From contig NZ_CP152412.1 in assembly GCF_038957035.1 (NCBI RefSeq), positions 1,484,501 through 1,548,500 of the forward strand: 64,000 nucleotides of DNA. Reading direction: 5' to 3'. Positions within the stretch are counted from its first letter, which is position 1; every line of letters starts with the position of its first letter. Origin of the DNA: Bradyrhizobium sp. B097 (GTDB lineage: Bacteria > Pseudomonadota > Alphaproteobacteria > Rhizobiales > Xanthobacteraceae). A program made the translations under genes and the position numbers. The notes under the pieces were generated by a model, which saw only the letters and a list, made by a program, of their open reading frames with translations, was not told the DNA's origin and did not search any database. Positions 18,804 to 26,831 of the stretch are shown here, in pieces.

Positions 18804-20393
18804 ATGACAAAACCCAAGGTTCTGATTTCCGACGCGCTGTCTCCCGCCGCCGTGCAGATCTTCAAGGATCGCGGCGTCGAGGTCGATTTCCAGCCCAATC
18901 TCGGCAAGGACAAGGACAAGCTCGCCGAGATCATCGGCAACTATGACGGCCTTGCGATCCGCTCGGCCACCAAGGCGACCGCCAAGATCATCGAGAAGGC
19001 GACCAGGCTGAAGGTGATCGGCCGCGCCGGCATCGGCGTCGACAATGTCGAGATTCCGGCCGCGACCGCCAAGGGCATCATCGTGATGAACACGCCGTTC
19101 GGCAATTCGATCACGACCGCCGAGCACGCCATCACCTTGATGCTGGCGCTGGCGCGCGAGATCCCGCAGGCCGACGCCTCGACCCAGGCCGGCAAGTGGG
19201 AGAAGAACCGCTTCATGGGCGTCGAGATCACTGCCAAGACGCTCGGGGTGATCGGCTGCGGCAATATCGGCTCGATCGTCGCCGATCGCGCGCTCGGCCT
19301 GCGCATGAAGGTGATCGCGTTCGATCCGTTCCTGTCGCCGGAGCGTGCCAAGGACATCGGTGTCGAGAAGGTCGAGCTCGACGATCTGCTCAAGCGCGCC
19401 GATTTCATCACGCTGCACACGCCGCTGACCGAGAAGACCCGCAACGTGATCGACGCGGCCGCGATCGCCAAGATGAAGAAGGGCGTGCGCATCATCAATT
19501 GCGCCCGCGGCGGCCTGGTCGACGAGCAGGCGCTGGTCGATGCGCTGAATTCCAAGCATGTCGCGGGCGCCGCCTTCGACGTGTTCGTCGAGGAGCCGGC
19601 GACGTCGAACGTGCTGTTCGGCCATCCCAACGTGATCTGCACCCCGCATCTCGGCGCCTCCACCACCGAGGCGCAGGAGAACGTCGCGCTGCAGGTCGCC
19701 GAGCAGATGTCGGACTATCTGCTGTCGGGCGCGATCTCCAACGCGGTCAACTTCCCCTCGATCACGGCGGAAGAGGCGCCGAAGCTGAGGCCGTTCATCG
19801 AGCTCGCCGAGAAGCTCGGCTCGTTTGCCGGCCAGCTCACCGAGAGCGGCATCCTCAAGACCACGATCACCTATGAGGGCCATGTCGCCGAGATGAAGAT
19901 CAAGGCGATCACCTCGGCGGTGCTGTCCGGCCTGCTGCGGCCGATGCTGGGCGAGGTCAACGTGGTGTCGGCGCCTGTCGTCGCCAAGGAGCGCGGCATG
20001 GTGGTCGACGAGGTGGTCCGTGCCGCGCAGAGCGACTATGAAAGCCTGATCACGGTCACCGTCACCACCGAGCGCCAGGAGCGTTCGGTGTCCGGCACCG
20101 TCTATGCCGACGGCAAGCCGCGTCTCGTCGACATCAAGGGCATCCGCGTCGACGCCGAGTTCGGCAAGTCGATGATCTACGTCACCAACGAGGACAAGCC
20201 GGGCTTCATCGGCGCGTTCGCGAGCCTCTTGGGTGATGCGAAAATCAATATCGCGACCTTCCATCTCGGCCGCGTCAAGCAGGGCGGCGACGCCATTGCG
20301 CTGGTCGAGGTCGACGGTGCGGTGCCGGCGGATCTGCTCGCCAAGGTGCAGTCGCTGCCGCAGGTGAAGCAGGCCAAGGCGCTGACGTTCTAA
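18804..20393 (+). CDS. serA: D-3-phosphoglycerate dehydrogenase
   Basis: SerA oxidises 3-phosphoglycerate to 3-phosphohydroxypyruvate, the first serine step. The 529-residue long form has the Rossmann motif GCGNIG (151-156), catalytic Arg235 (NCARGG), Glu264 (EEP) and His282 (PHLGAS), then the intervening domain and a C-terminal ACT domain (about 455-529, MIYVTNEDKPGFIG) for serine feedback. GAGGA at 18791-18795 supports the ATG at 18804. It follows serC in the same orientation. The stop lies inside a duplicated 16-bp segment. Confidence 0.97.
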   Translation: MTKPKVLISDALSPAAVQIFKDRGVEVDFQPNLGKDKDKLAEIIGNYDGLAIRSATKATAKIIEKATRLKVIGRAGIGVDNVEIPAATAKGIIVMNTPFGNSITTAEHAITLMLALAREIPQADASTQAGKWEKNRFMGVEITAKTLGVIGCGNIGSIVADRALGLRMKVIAFDPFLSPERAKDIGVEKVELDDLLKRADFITLHTPLTEKTRNVIDAAAIAKMKKGVRIINCARGGLVDEQALVDALNSKHVAGAAFDVFVEEPATSNVLFGHPNVICTPHLGASTTEAQENVALQVAEQMSDYLLSGAISNAVNFPSITAEEAPKLRPFIELAEKLGSFAGQLTESGILKTTITYEGHVAEMKIKAITSAVLSGLLRPMLGEVNVVSAPVVAKERGMVVDEVVRAAQSDYESLITVTVTTERQERSVSGTVYADGKPRLVDIKGIRVDAEFGKSMIYVTNEDKPGFIGAFASLLGDAKINIATFHLGRVKQGGDAIALVEVDGAVPADLLAKVQSLPQVKQAKALTF

Positions 20394-20410
20394 GAGGCGC
20401 TGACGTTCTA
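20377..20410 (+). repeat. 18-bp-period tandem duplication at the serA 3' end
   Basis: AGGCGCTGACGTTCTA occurs at 20377-20392 and again at 20395-20410. The first copy contains the last codons of serA (KALTF) and its stop; the second copy is out of the reading frame. A run of seven T follows. Confidence 0.85.
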
Positions 20411-20450
20411 GTTTTTTTGCGATCGGCGGTTTGTCCGCACACTCACTTCA

Positions 20451-20577
20451 CCTCTCCCGCTTGCGGGGGAGGTCGGATCGCATCGATAGACGCGATCCGG
20501 GTGGGGGCTCTCTCCTCACGAAGACTTTCGATTGCCGAAATACCCCCACCCCAGCCCTCCCCCGCAAGCGGGAGAGG
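20451..20577. repeat. Intergenic palindromic repeat, type A (copy 2)
   Basis: Inverted repeat with CCTCTCCCGCTTGCGGGGG at the left and CCCCCGCAAGCGGGAGAGG at the right, and inner GGTGGGGG and CCCCCACC. It lies in the 384-bp gap between serA and the thiolase gene, the rest of which shows no gene. Confidence 0.8.
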
Positions 20578-20777
20578 GGGCAAAGCGAACTCGTGGTCAC
20601 CACCGGATCTCGTTCAAGCACATCCAAATTCCGATCTGCGGAACATGACACCGTCTCCGGCCCCGGAGGCGGCGTTTGCCGTTCCGGGGCGTCTGGTATT
20701 GCTGTTGCAGCGTCCAAAATATGTGTACGAAGGCGTCAAGACGCGCCACTATCCGGCGATCTCAGAGGGAGAAAACA

Positions 20778-21950
20778 ATGCGTGAAGCCGTAATCGTTTC
20801 CTACGCGCGCACTGGCCTGGCGAAGTCCGGCCGTGGCGGATTCAACATCACCCCGCCGATGTCGCTGGCCGGGCACGCCATCAAGCACGCCGTCGAGCGC
20901 GCCGGCGTCGACAAGGACTATGTTGAGGATTGCTATCTCGGCAATTGCGCGCATGGCGCGCCGAACATCGGTCGCCAGGCGGCGCTGCTCGCCGGCCTGC
21001 CGAAGTCGACCGCGGGTGTCTCGGTGAACCGCTTCTGCTCGTCGGGCCTGCAGACCATCGCGATGGCTGCGAACTCGATCCGTTCCGACGGCTCCGATTG
21101 CATCGTCGCCGGCGGCGTCGAGAGTATCTCGATTCCCGGCGGCGGCGCGCCGAAGGAATCGATCGATCCGGACCTGCTCAAGACCGCGCCCGCCATCTTC
21201 ATGGCGATGATCGACACCGCCGACATCGTCGCCGAGCGCTACAAGGTCAGCCGTGAATACCAGGACGAGTATTCGCTGGAGTCGCAGCGCCGCATGGCGG
21301 CCGCGCAGCAGGCCAACAAGTTCAAGGACGAAATCGTCCCGATGAAGACCAAGATGAAGGTGGTCGACAAGGCGACCAAGGCCGAGACGATCGTCGACTA
21401 CGTCGTCGACCGCGACGAGTGCAACCGCCCCGAGACCACGCTGGAAGGCCTTGCCAAGCTTGAGCCGGTCAAGGGTCCGGGCAAGTTCGTCACCGCCGGC
21501 AACGCCAGCCAGCTCTCCGACGGCGCCGCCGCGGTGGTGCTGATGGAAGCCAAGGATGCCGAGAAGCGCGGCCTCAACCCGCTGGGGCGCTTCGTGGCCT
21601 GGGCCTCAGCCGGCTGCGAGCCCGACGAGATGGGCATCGGTCCGGTGTTCGCCGTGCCGAAGCTCTTGAAGCGCCACGGCCTGAAGGTCGAGGACATCGA
21701 TCTCTGGGAGCTCAACGAAGCCTTCGCCAGCCAGTGCCTCTATTCGCGCGACCAGCTCGGCATCGATCCCGAGAAGTACAACGTCAACGGCGGCTCGATC
21801 GCGATCGGCCATCCGTTCGGCATGACCGGCGCCCGGCTCACCGGCCACTTGCTGCAGGAAGGCCGCCGCCGCAAGGCCAAGTGGGGCGTCGTGACCATGT
21901 GCATCGGCGGTGGTCAGGGCGGCGCCGGCCTGTTCGAGATCTACAGCTAA
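20778..21950 (+). CDS. acetyl-CoA acyltransferase (thiolase)
   Basis: A 390-residue thiolase that cleaves or forms 3-ketoacyl-CoA. The three catalytic segments are seen: NRFCSSGLQT with the acyl-carrying Cys, NGGSIAIGHPFGMTG with the His, and CIGGGQGGAG with the second Cys. An ATG at 20778 preceded by AGAGGGAGA is clear. It is alone, with no enoyl-CoA hydratase next door, and ends at a strong terminator. Beta-oxidation (FadA-type) is more likely than acetoacetyl-CoA biosynthesis (PhaA/AtoB), but the sequence does not settle this. Confidence 0.93.
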   Translation: MREAVIVSYARTGLAKSGRGGFNITPPMSLAGHAIKHAVERAGVDKDYVEDCYLGNCAHGAPNIGRQAALLAGLPKSTAGVSVNRFCSSGLQTIAMAANSIRSDGSDCIVAGGVESISIPGGGAPKESIDPDLLKTAPAIFMAMIDTADIVAERYKVSREYQDEYSLESQRRMAAAQQANKFKDEIVPMKTKMKVVDKATKAETIVDYVVDRDECNRPETTLEGLAKLEPVKGPGKFVTAGNASQLSDGAAAVVLMEAKDAEKRGLNPLGRFVAWASAGCEPDEMGIGPVFAVPKLLKRHGLKVEDIDLWELNEAFASQCLYSRDQLGIDPEKYNVNGGSIAIGHPFGMTGARLTGHLLQEGRRRKAKWGVVTMCIGGGQGGAGLFEIYS

Positions 21951-21980
21951 AGCGCGGTCGATTCTGATCGTGTCAGAACG

Positions 21981-22011
21981 AGCGGCCCGGCGGCAACGCC
22001 GGGCCGCTTTT
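21981..22011 (+). terminator. Rho-independent terminator after the thiolase gene
   Basis: Perfect 12-bp stem AGCGGCCCGGCG (21981-21992) and CGCCGGGCCGCT (21997-22008) with a GCAA loop and a T-run. It sits between the convergent thiolase and MarR genes and may serve both. Confidence 0.88.
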
Positions 22012-22024
22012 CGTTTGCAGCCGG

Positions 22025-22483
22025 TCATGACACCGGCAAATCGGCCGCGCGCTCGCCGAAGTCGAGCGCGGCAATCAGTTCGAGCGTTTGCCTGAGATCG
22101 CCGGCCTGCTTTGCGCCGAAGGCGGTCTCGAAGCGCTCCTGGGCCTTGAGCCAGGCGGCCTGCGACTCATCCAGCCGGCCTTCGCCGCGTTTGGTCAGCC
22201 GCACCAGGCGGCTGCGGCGGTCGTTCTTGTCGACGGTGATGGTCAGCAGGCCGTCGCGCTCGAGCGGCTTGAGGTTGTGGTTGAGCGCGGTGCGGTCGAG
22301 CACCAGCGCGGCGGCCAGTTCGCCCATGGTCGGCGCGCCTGATCGTCTGACATAGACCAGAATGGCCCGTTGCGTACCGCGCAGCCCGGATGTCGCAAGG
22401 ACCTGATCGTAAAGCTGTGACACCCGCCGCGTCGCCTTGCGCAACGCCGTGAGATTGCACCGGCTGGGTTCCGTTTTCGCCAT
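22025..22483 (-). CDS. MarR-family transcriptional regulator
   Basis: A 152-residue winged-helix repressor-type regulator. Helices around LYDQVLATSGLRGTQ and the DNA-recognition segment MGELAAALVLDRTALNHNLKPLERDG are typical, followed by the wing DKNDRRSRLVRLTKRGE. The ATG at 22483 gives the natural start. It is divergent from a DHA2-type exporter gene, and a strong dyad lies between, so it very probably represses that exporter and itself and is released by a small ligand. Confidence 0.93.
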   Translation of the reverse strand: MAKTEPSRCNLTALRKATRRVSQLYDQVLATSGLRGTQRAILVYVRRSGAPTMGELAAALVLDRTALNHNLKPLERDGLLTITVDKNDRRSRLVRLTKRGEGRLDESQAAWLKAQERFETAFGAKQAGDLRQTLELIAALDFGERAADLPVS

Positions 22484-22502
22484 CGCCGCCTCCAATGGGC
22501 TT

Positions 22503-22557
22503 GACAGATACATGCATATGCACCTAATGGCAATAGATGCATATGCACGTATCTGTC
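22503..22557. promoter_or_regulatory. MarR operator dyad between marR-type and MFS genes
   Basis: Large inverted repeat: 24-base arms (22503-22526 and 22534-22557) with only two mismatches. Outer parts are GACAGATAC and GTATCTGTC; each arm also holds a perfect 10-bp palindrome TGCATATGCA (22513-22522 and 22538-22547), centres 25 bp apart. A TTGACA -35-like box is at 22501-22506, so bound protein would block the exporter promoter. Confidence 0.85.
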
Positions 22558-22568
22558 TGGAGGATGTG

Positions 22569-23996
22569 ATGTCGGAGGTAGAGGCGGAGACCATCGGGCC
22601 GGCCGTCGGGACTGCTGCGCGGCCGCGCTCTCGCGTCGCAACACCGCGCCAGGTGCTGGCGATCGTATCGGTCGGAATCTGCCTCGCCAATCTCGACCTG
22701 TTCATCGTCAATGTCGGGCTGCCGAACATCGCGCAGGAATTCCGCGGCGCCTCGCTCGAGGATCTGTCCTGGATCCTCAACGGCTATGCGATCGTCTATG
22801 CGGCGCTGCTGGTGTTCTTCGGCCGGCTCGCCGAGCGCCACAGCCGCAATCTCAGCTTCCTGCTCGGCGTTGCGCTGTTCACGGCCGCGTCGGCGGCGTG
22901 CGCCCTTGCCGGCAATGTCGAATTGCTGGTCGTCGCGCGCGTCGCGCAGGCCGCCGGTGCGGCGTTGATGACCCCGACCTCGATCGGCCTGCTGCTGGCG
23001 TCGTTCCCGCCCGAGCAGCGTCCCGGCGCGGTGCGGACCTGGACGGCGATCGGCGGCCTTGCCGCCGCGCTGGGGCCGCTGGCGGGCGGCGTGCTCGTCA
23101 CCTTCGACTGGCGCTGGATCTTCATCGTCAATGTCCCGATCGGCATCGTCGCACTCATCATCGGCTGGCTGAAATTGCCCGAGGTGCCCGGCCATGACGT
23201 GCCGCGTCCGAGTTCATGGGCCGCGCTGCTGGTGACCTGCGGCATCGGTGCGCTGACATTTGCGATCGTGAAGGCGAACGACTGGGGATGGAGTTCGCGC
23301 GGCGTCGTGCTTGGCTTTGCCGTCGCGGCCATCTCGCTCGCTGCCTTTGCGTGGCACTGCCTCAAATCGAAGAACCCCTTCGTCGATCCTGCCTTGTTCA
23401 AGGTGCGGCTGTTCACCGGGGCGACGTTTGTCATGGCGCCTTACTCGGCGGCTTTCGGCGCGATGCTGCTGTCGGTGGCGCTGTGGGAGCAAACCGTGTG
23501 GGGCTGGTCGGCGTTGAAGACCGGCCTTGCGATCGCGCCGGGTCCGCTGCTTGTCCCGTTCACCTCCTTGCTGTTCGCCGGCCGTCTGATCGCGCGATTT
23601 GGCGCCGCGGCCGTTGTGTCCGCCGGGATCGTATCGTTCGCGGGCGGCCTTGCGATCTGGGCAACGTTGCTTGGCGCCGACCCCAACATGCCTGCCTTTG
23701 TGGTCGGTATGATGCTCACCGGTATCGGTGTCGGGCTGACCTTTCCGACCCTGATGGGCGTCGGTGCTGGTTCGCTGCCGCCATCGTCGTTTGCCACCGG
23801 TTCCGGTGTCATCAACATGATCCGGCAGGCGGCGCTTGCGATCGGGGTTGCGATCTTTGTCGCGATCCTTGCAACCCCGGTCTCGATGGCGGACCGGATC
23901 GCGGCGTTTCAGCGCGGCTGGTGGATCATGATTGCCATCACGATTGCCGGTTTCGTGCCGAATTACCTGTTCATCCGGCGCAGGGCGGACCGCTAA
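22569..23996 (+). CDS. MFS drug exporter, DHA2 (14-TMS) type
   Basis: A 475-residue major facilitator transporter of the EmrB/DHA2 group, exporting a drug-like compound in exchange for protons across the inner membrane. Early LANLDLFIVNVGLPNIAQEF is the family-typical motif, LFFGRLAERHSRN is motif A, and ALGPLAGGVLV is motif C. GGAGG at 22559-22563 supports ATG 22569; upstream in-frame starts fall in the operator. Under likely MarR control. The substrate is unknown; no EmrA-like partner gene is adjacent. Confidence 0.92.
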   Translation: MSEVEAETIGPAVGTAARPRSRVATPRQVLAIVSVGICLANLDLFIVNVGLPNIAQEFRGASLEDLSWILNGYAIVYAALLVFFGRLAERHSRNLSFLLGVALFTAASAACALAGNVELLVVARVAQAAGAALMTPTSIGLLLASFPPEQRPGAVRTWTAIGGLAAALGPLAGGVLVTFDWRWIFIVNVPIGIVALIIGWLKLPEVPGHDVPRPSSWAALLVTCGIGALTFAIVKANDWGWSSRGVVLGFAVAAISLAAFAWHCLKSKNPFVDPALFKVRLFTGATFVMAPYSAAFGAMLLSVALWEQTVWGWSALKTGLAIAPGPLLVPFTSLLFAGRLIARFGAAAVVSAGIVSFAGGLAIWATLLGADPNMPAFVVGMMLTGIGVGLTFPTLMGVGAGSLPPSSFATGSGVINMIRQAALAIGVAIFVAILATPVSMADRIAAFQRGWWIMIAITIAGFVPNYLFIRRRADR

Positions 23997-24171
23997 CGGG
24001 TGAAAGCCGTCGCCGCGCCATCCGGCAGCCGCGAGCGTGCCATCGTCGTGCCGCAGGGAAACCTCAATCGAACCAGTCCTTTCCTCGCTGCGTCTCACCA
24101 CGAGAAACGGCGCGCCTTTGAGCGGGCGTGCCGTCCGTCTCGCGCGATGCGATGTTTCCCGGAGGGATGTG

Positions 24172-25839
24172 ATGCGAAAGATTGCGAACTGTCTTGTGAC
24201 CACCAGCCTGGTGCTGGCGGGTGCGCTGGTTGCCCGGCCGCTCCATGCGGCCAATCTCGATGCGGCGTCGCAGGTCGACGCCGTGACTGTCTATCCCGAT
24301 GGCGCGAGCGTCACCCGCGTCATCACGCTGGATCTGCCCGCCGGCGACAACACGCTCGTCGCGAAGGATTTCCCGATGGGGCTCGATCCGTCTTCGCTCC
24401 GCGTGGAGGGCGAGGCGGGTGGCCGGCTGACGATCGGGGCCATCGACGCGCGGCCGCCGCGCCCGGTGGAGCCGGCGAACCTGCCCGAGATCGACAAGCG
24501 GATCGAGGCGCTGCGAGATCAGCGCGAGGATCTGCAGGGGATCATCACCTCGGCCGAGGCGCGGCGCAAATTCGCCGAACATTTCGCCGAGGCCTCGCCG
24601 GTCGGAATCGGCGAAAAGGGCGAGGCGCGTCCGGTCAGCGAGTGGCGCGCCGCGTTCTCGGCGGTCGGGGACGAAGTCGCAACCGCCGACACCGCGATCC
24701 GGGATGCCGCGCGCAAGCAGCGCGACATCGATCGCGAGATCGCGCGCCTCGAAGCCGATCGCGCGGCCAAGCCGCCGAGCAAGCTCGAGGTACGGATCGA
24801 GCTTGCCTCCGCCGCCGCGACCCGCGCGACATTGCGGGTGACCTATGCGGTGCGCAACGCCCGCTGGATGCCGCTCTACGACGCCCGTCTCGACACCGGC
24901 GCCAAGGATCGCAAGCCGGCGATCGAGCTGGTGCGCCGCGCCGAGATCACCCAGTCGACCGGCGAGGATTGGTCGAACGTCGCGCTCGCCGTCTCCACCG
25001 TGCGCGTCGCCCGCGGCGGCAATGCGCCCGACCTCAATTCGTTGATCGTACGATATCCGCAGCCGCCGCGACCGCTGGCCGCCGGCAGAGCTTTCGACAG
25101 CGTGCAACAGCCCTCGGCGCTGATGCCGGCACCGGCTGCGCCGCCGATGGAGCAGCATCTGTTCAAGCAGGCCGAGGAGCGGGACGCCGTCGCCGAGGTC
25201 GGCGCGTTCCAGGCCACCTTCAAGATTCCCGGCCGCGTCAGCGTCGCCGCCAACGAGGGCGCGAAGAGCCTGCGTATCTCGACGGCGACGATCACCCCCG
25301 ATCTCGCGGTGCGCGCCGTTCCGGTGATCGACCCGACCGCGTTCCTGGAAGCGAGCTTCGTGCAGGCGGACGAGGCGCCGCTGCTGCCGGGGCAGGTCTC
25401 GATCTATCGCGACGGCATCTTTGTCGGCCGCAGCCGGATGGCGACCGCCGCCAAGGACGAGACCGTGCGGCTCGGCTTCGGCGCCGACGACAAGGTCAAG
25501 ATCGAGCGCACGGTGGTGAAGCGCAACGAGGGCTCCGCCGGCCTGATCGTGACGACGTCGAAGACCGACGAACGCGCGTTCAAGACCACGGTGCGCAACG
25601 GCCACGACTTCCCGATCAAGGTCGCGATCCAGGATCAGCTCCCGGTCAGCGAGAACGACGATATCGTGGTCGAGATGCTGCCGTCGTCGACGCCGGCGAC
25701 CACCACTAACCTGCGCGACAGACGCGGCGTGCTGGAATGGGCGTTCGAAGCCAAGGCGGGCGAAGTCCGTGACATCAATTTCGCCTGGCGGATGCGCTGG
25801 CCCAAGGACAAGGGCGTCGTGATGGTGCCGGCAGGCTGA
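24172..25839 (+). CDS. DUF4139 domain protein (mucoidy inhibitor A-like)
   Basis: A 555-residue exported protein with a signal peptide ending LHAANLDAAS. The N-terminal domain (VDAVTVYPDGASVTRVITLDLPAG, DUF4140 type) is followed by a coiled segment (EIDKRIEALRDQREDLQGII and REIARLEADR), then the DUF4139 C-terminal domain with the landmark YAVRNARWMPLYDARLD and ITQSTGEDWSNVALAVST. Such proteins are found in bacteria and eukaryotes with no firm function. GGAGGGA before 24172 supports the start. Not coupled to a neighbour; transcribed after the MFS gene with a 175-bp gap. Confidence 0.88.
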   Translation: MRKIANCLVTTSLVLAGALVARPLHAANLDAASQVDAVTVYPDGASVTRVITLDLPAGDNTLVAKDFPMGLDPSSLRVEGEAGGRLTIGAIDARPPRPVEPANLPEIDKRIEALRDQREDLQGIITSAEARRKFAEHFAEASPVGIGEKGEARPVSEWRAAFSAVGDEVATADTAIRDAARKQRDIDREIARLEADRAAKPPSKLEVRIELASAAATRATLRVTYAVRNARWMPLYDARLDTGAKDRKPAIELVRRAEITQSTGEDWSNVALAVSTVRVARGGNAPDLNSLIVRYPQPPRPLAAGRAFDSVQQPSALMPAPAAPPMEQHLFKQAEERDAVAEVGAFQATFKIPGRVSVAANEGAKSLRISTATITPDLAVRAVPVIDPTAFLEASFVQADEAPLLPGQVSIYRDGIFVGRSRMATAAKDETVRLGFGADDKVKIERTVVKRNEGSAGLIVTTSKTDERAFKTTVRNGHDFPIKVAIQDQLPVSENDDIVVEMLPSSTPATTTNLRDRRGVLEWAFEAKAGEVRDINFAWRMRWPKDKGVVMVPAG

Positions 25840-25915
25840 TCTGCGTCAGGTGCACGACACGACGTTCGCGAATTATCGGACGAAGAAGGAGTGACGCCTC
25901 GTGGGAGAACGCGGG

Positions 25916-26359
25916 CTAGAAGCCCGCGTCCTCCTCCAGCCATTGCTGATTGTCCCAGCGCGCGCGACGGCCGACGACATATTCGCGAACATCGTCCATG
26001 AAGCGCACCTTGCTGGCGAGTGCTCCGATGAAAGCTGCCAGCGCCGCGATCCAGGGCCACAGATGCATCAGCAGCGAGGCGGGTATCTGATTGGCAAATC
26101 CCGCCTGCAGCGCGCCGGTGACCAGGTAAGCCAACACGCCCCAGGCAACGGCCAAGATCGTCGCCACGACCTCATAACTGTTTTGATGAAATCTCACCAA
26201 GCGTCGCATCAAGCATAGGTAGGCAAAGTAGACGATCACGCCGAGCATCAAGGCGACGATTGGAGGTGGAAGTCCCCAGCTCTGGTCCCAGCCCAGATAC
26301 GCAACGAAGCCCGCGGCGATGAACGCCTCGATGTAGGTCAGGCTGGATTTGTCTCGCAT
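25916..26359 (-). CDS. hypothetical four-TM membrane protein
   Basis: A 147-residue protein with about four hydrophobic spans (AFIAAGFVAYLGW, PPIVALMLGVIVYFAYLCLM, EVVATILAVAWGVLAYLVTGAL and LWPWIAALAAFIGALASKV) and a charged C-terminus. No family recognised. The CAT at 26357-26359 is the only good start. It is convergent with the DUF4139 gene. Inner-membrane location inferred from hydrophobicity. Confidence 0.65.
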   Translation of the reverse strand: MRDKSSLTYIEAFIAAGFVAYLGWDQSWGLPPPIVALMLGVIVYFAYLCLMRRLVRFHQNSYEVVATILAVAWGVLAYLVTGALQAGFANQIPASLLMHLWPWIAALAAFIGALASKVRFMDDVREYVVGRRARWDNQQWLEEDAGF

Positions 26360-26530
26360 GATTTGCCCCGAAGCGATTCAAGTATCGGCCGAGGCTATCA
26401 TCATTGAGCGCATCGGTAGAAGGGCAATTGCAAGACAACCTTTGGCGCCTTGTCCAGCGCGATCCTATGTTCGGGGATTCGGATGAAGAAGGAGCGAGCT
26501 AACGCTGAGTGTGGCGGGGCAGCTCTATCA

Positions 26531-26681
26531 CCGTCACCCTGAGGAGGCCGCAAAGCGGCCGTCTCGAAGGGCGACGGCCCGGCTTGCTCCGCGCGGCATC
26601 GTCGGGGCCGTGCATCCTTCGAGGCTCGCTCCGCTCGCACCTCCAGCGACAAAGGCGAAGCCTTTGCGCGGGGATGACGGG
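26531..26681. repeat. Intergenic palindromic repeat, type B (copy 2)
   Basis: Runs from CCGTCACCCTGAGGAGG to GGATGACGGG with a central CTCGAAGGGCGACGG. It fills much of the 472-bp gap between 26360 and 26831. An open frame across it (26401-26727, minus) is repeat-derived and is not called. Confidence 0.75.
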
Positions 26682-26703
26682 ACTGCTTCCGCATACTTAC
26701 TGT

Positions 26704-26803
26704 CATGCCCCGCCTTGAGCGGGGCATCCAGTACGCCGCGGCTTATCCGCTGAGTTCGGACGCCTCTGGAATACTGGATCGCCCGGTCGAGCCGGGCGAC
26801 GAC
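26704..26803. repeat. Intergenic palindromic repeat, type G
   Basis: Element with GTCATGCCCCGC (26702-26713) at the left and CGGGCGACGAC at the right; inner TGGATCGCCCGG and AGCGGGGCATCCAGTA-type arms. Adjacent to a type B copy, making a repeat cluster downstream of the phytase-like gene. Confidence 0.6.
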
Positions 26804-26831
26804 ACCGTTGTGAGTGGCGACAGCAATCGCC

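Noticed and set aside
18606..20264. 552-codon antisense frame over serA
   Set aside because: Charged, repetitive composition typical of antisense frames; serA is clearly the real gene.
24000..25709. Long open frame overlapping the DUF4139 gene (569 codons, arginine-rich)
   Set aside because: Shadow of the real gene in another frame of GC-rich DNA.
26401..26727. 108-codon open frame on the minus strand
   Set aside because: It lies inside type B and G palindromic repeats and has no family features.
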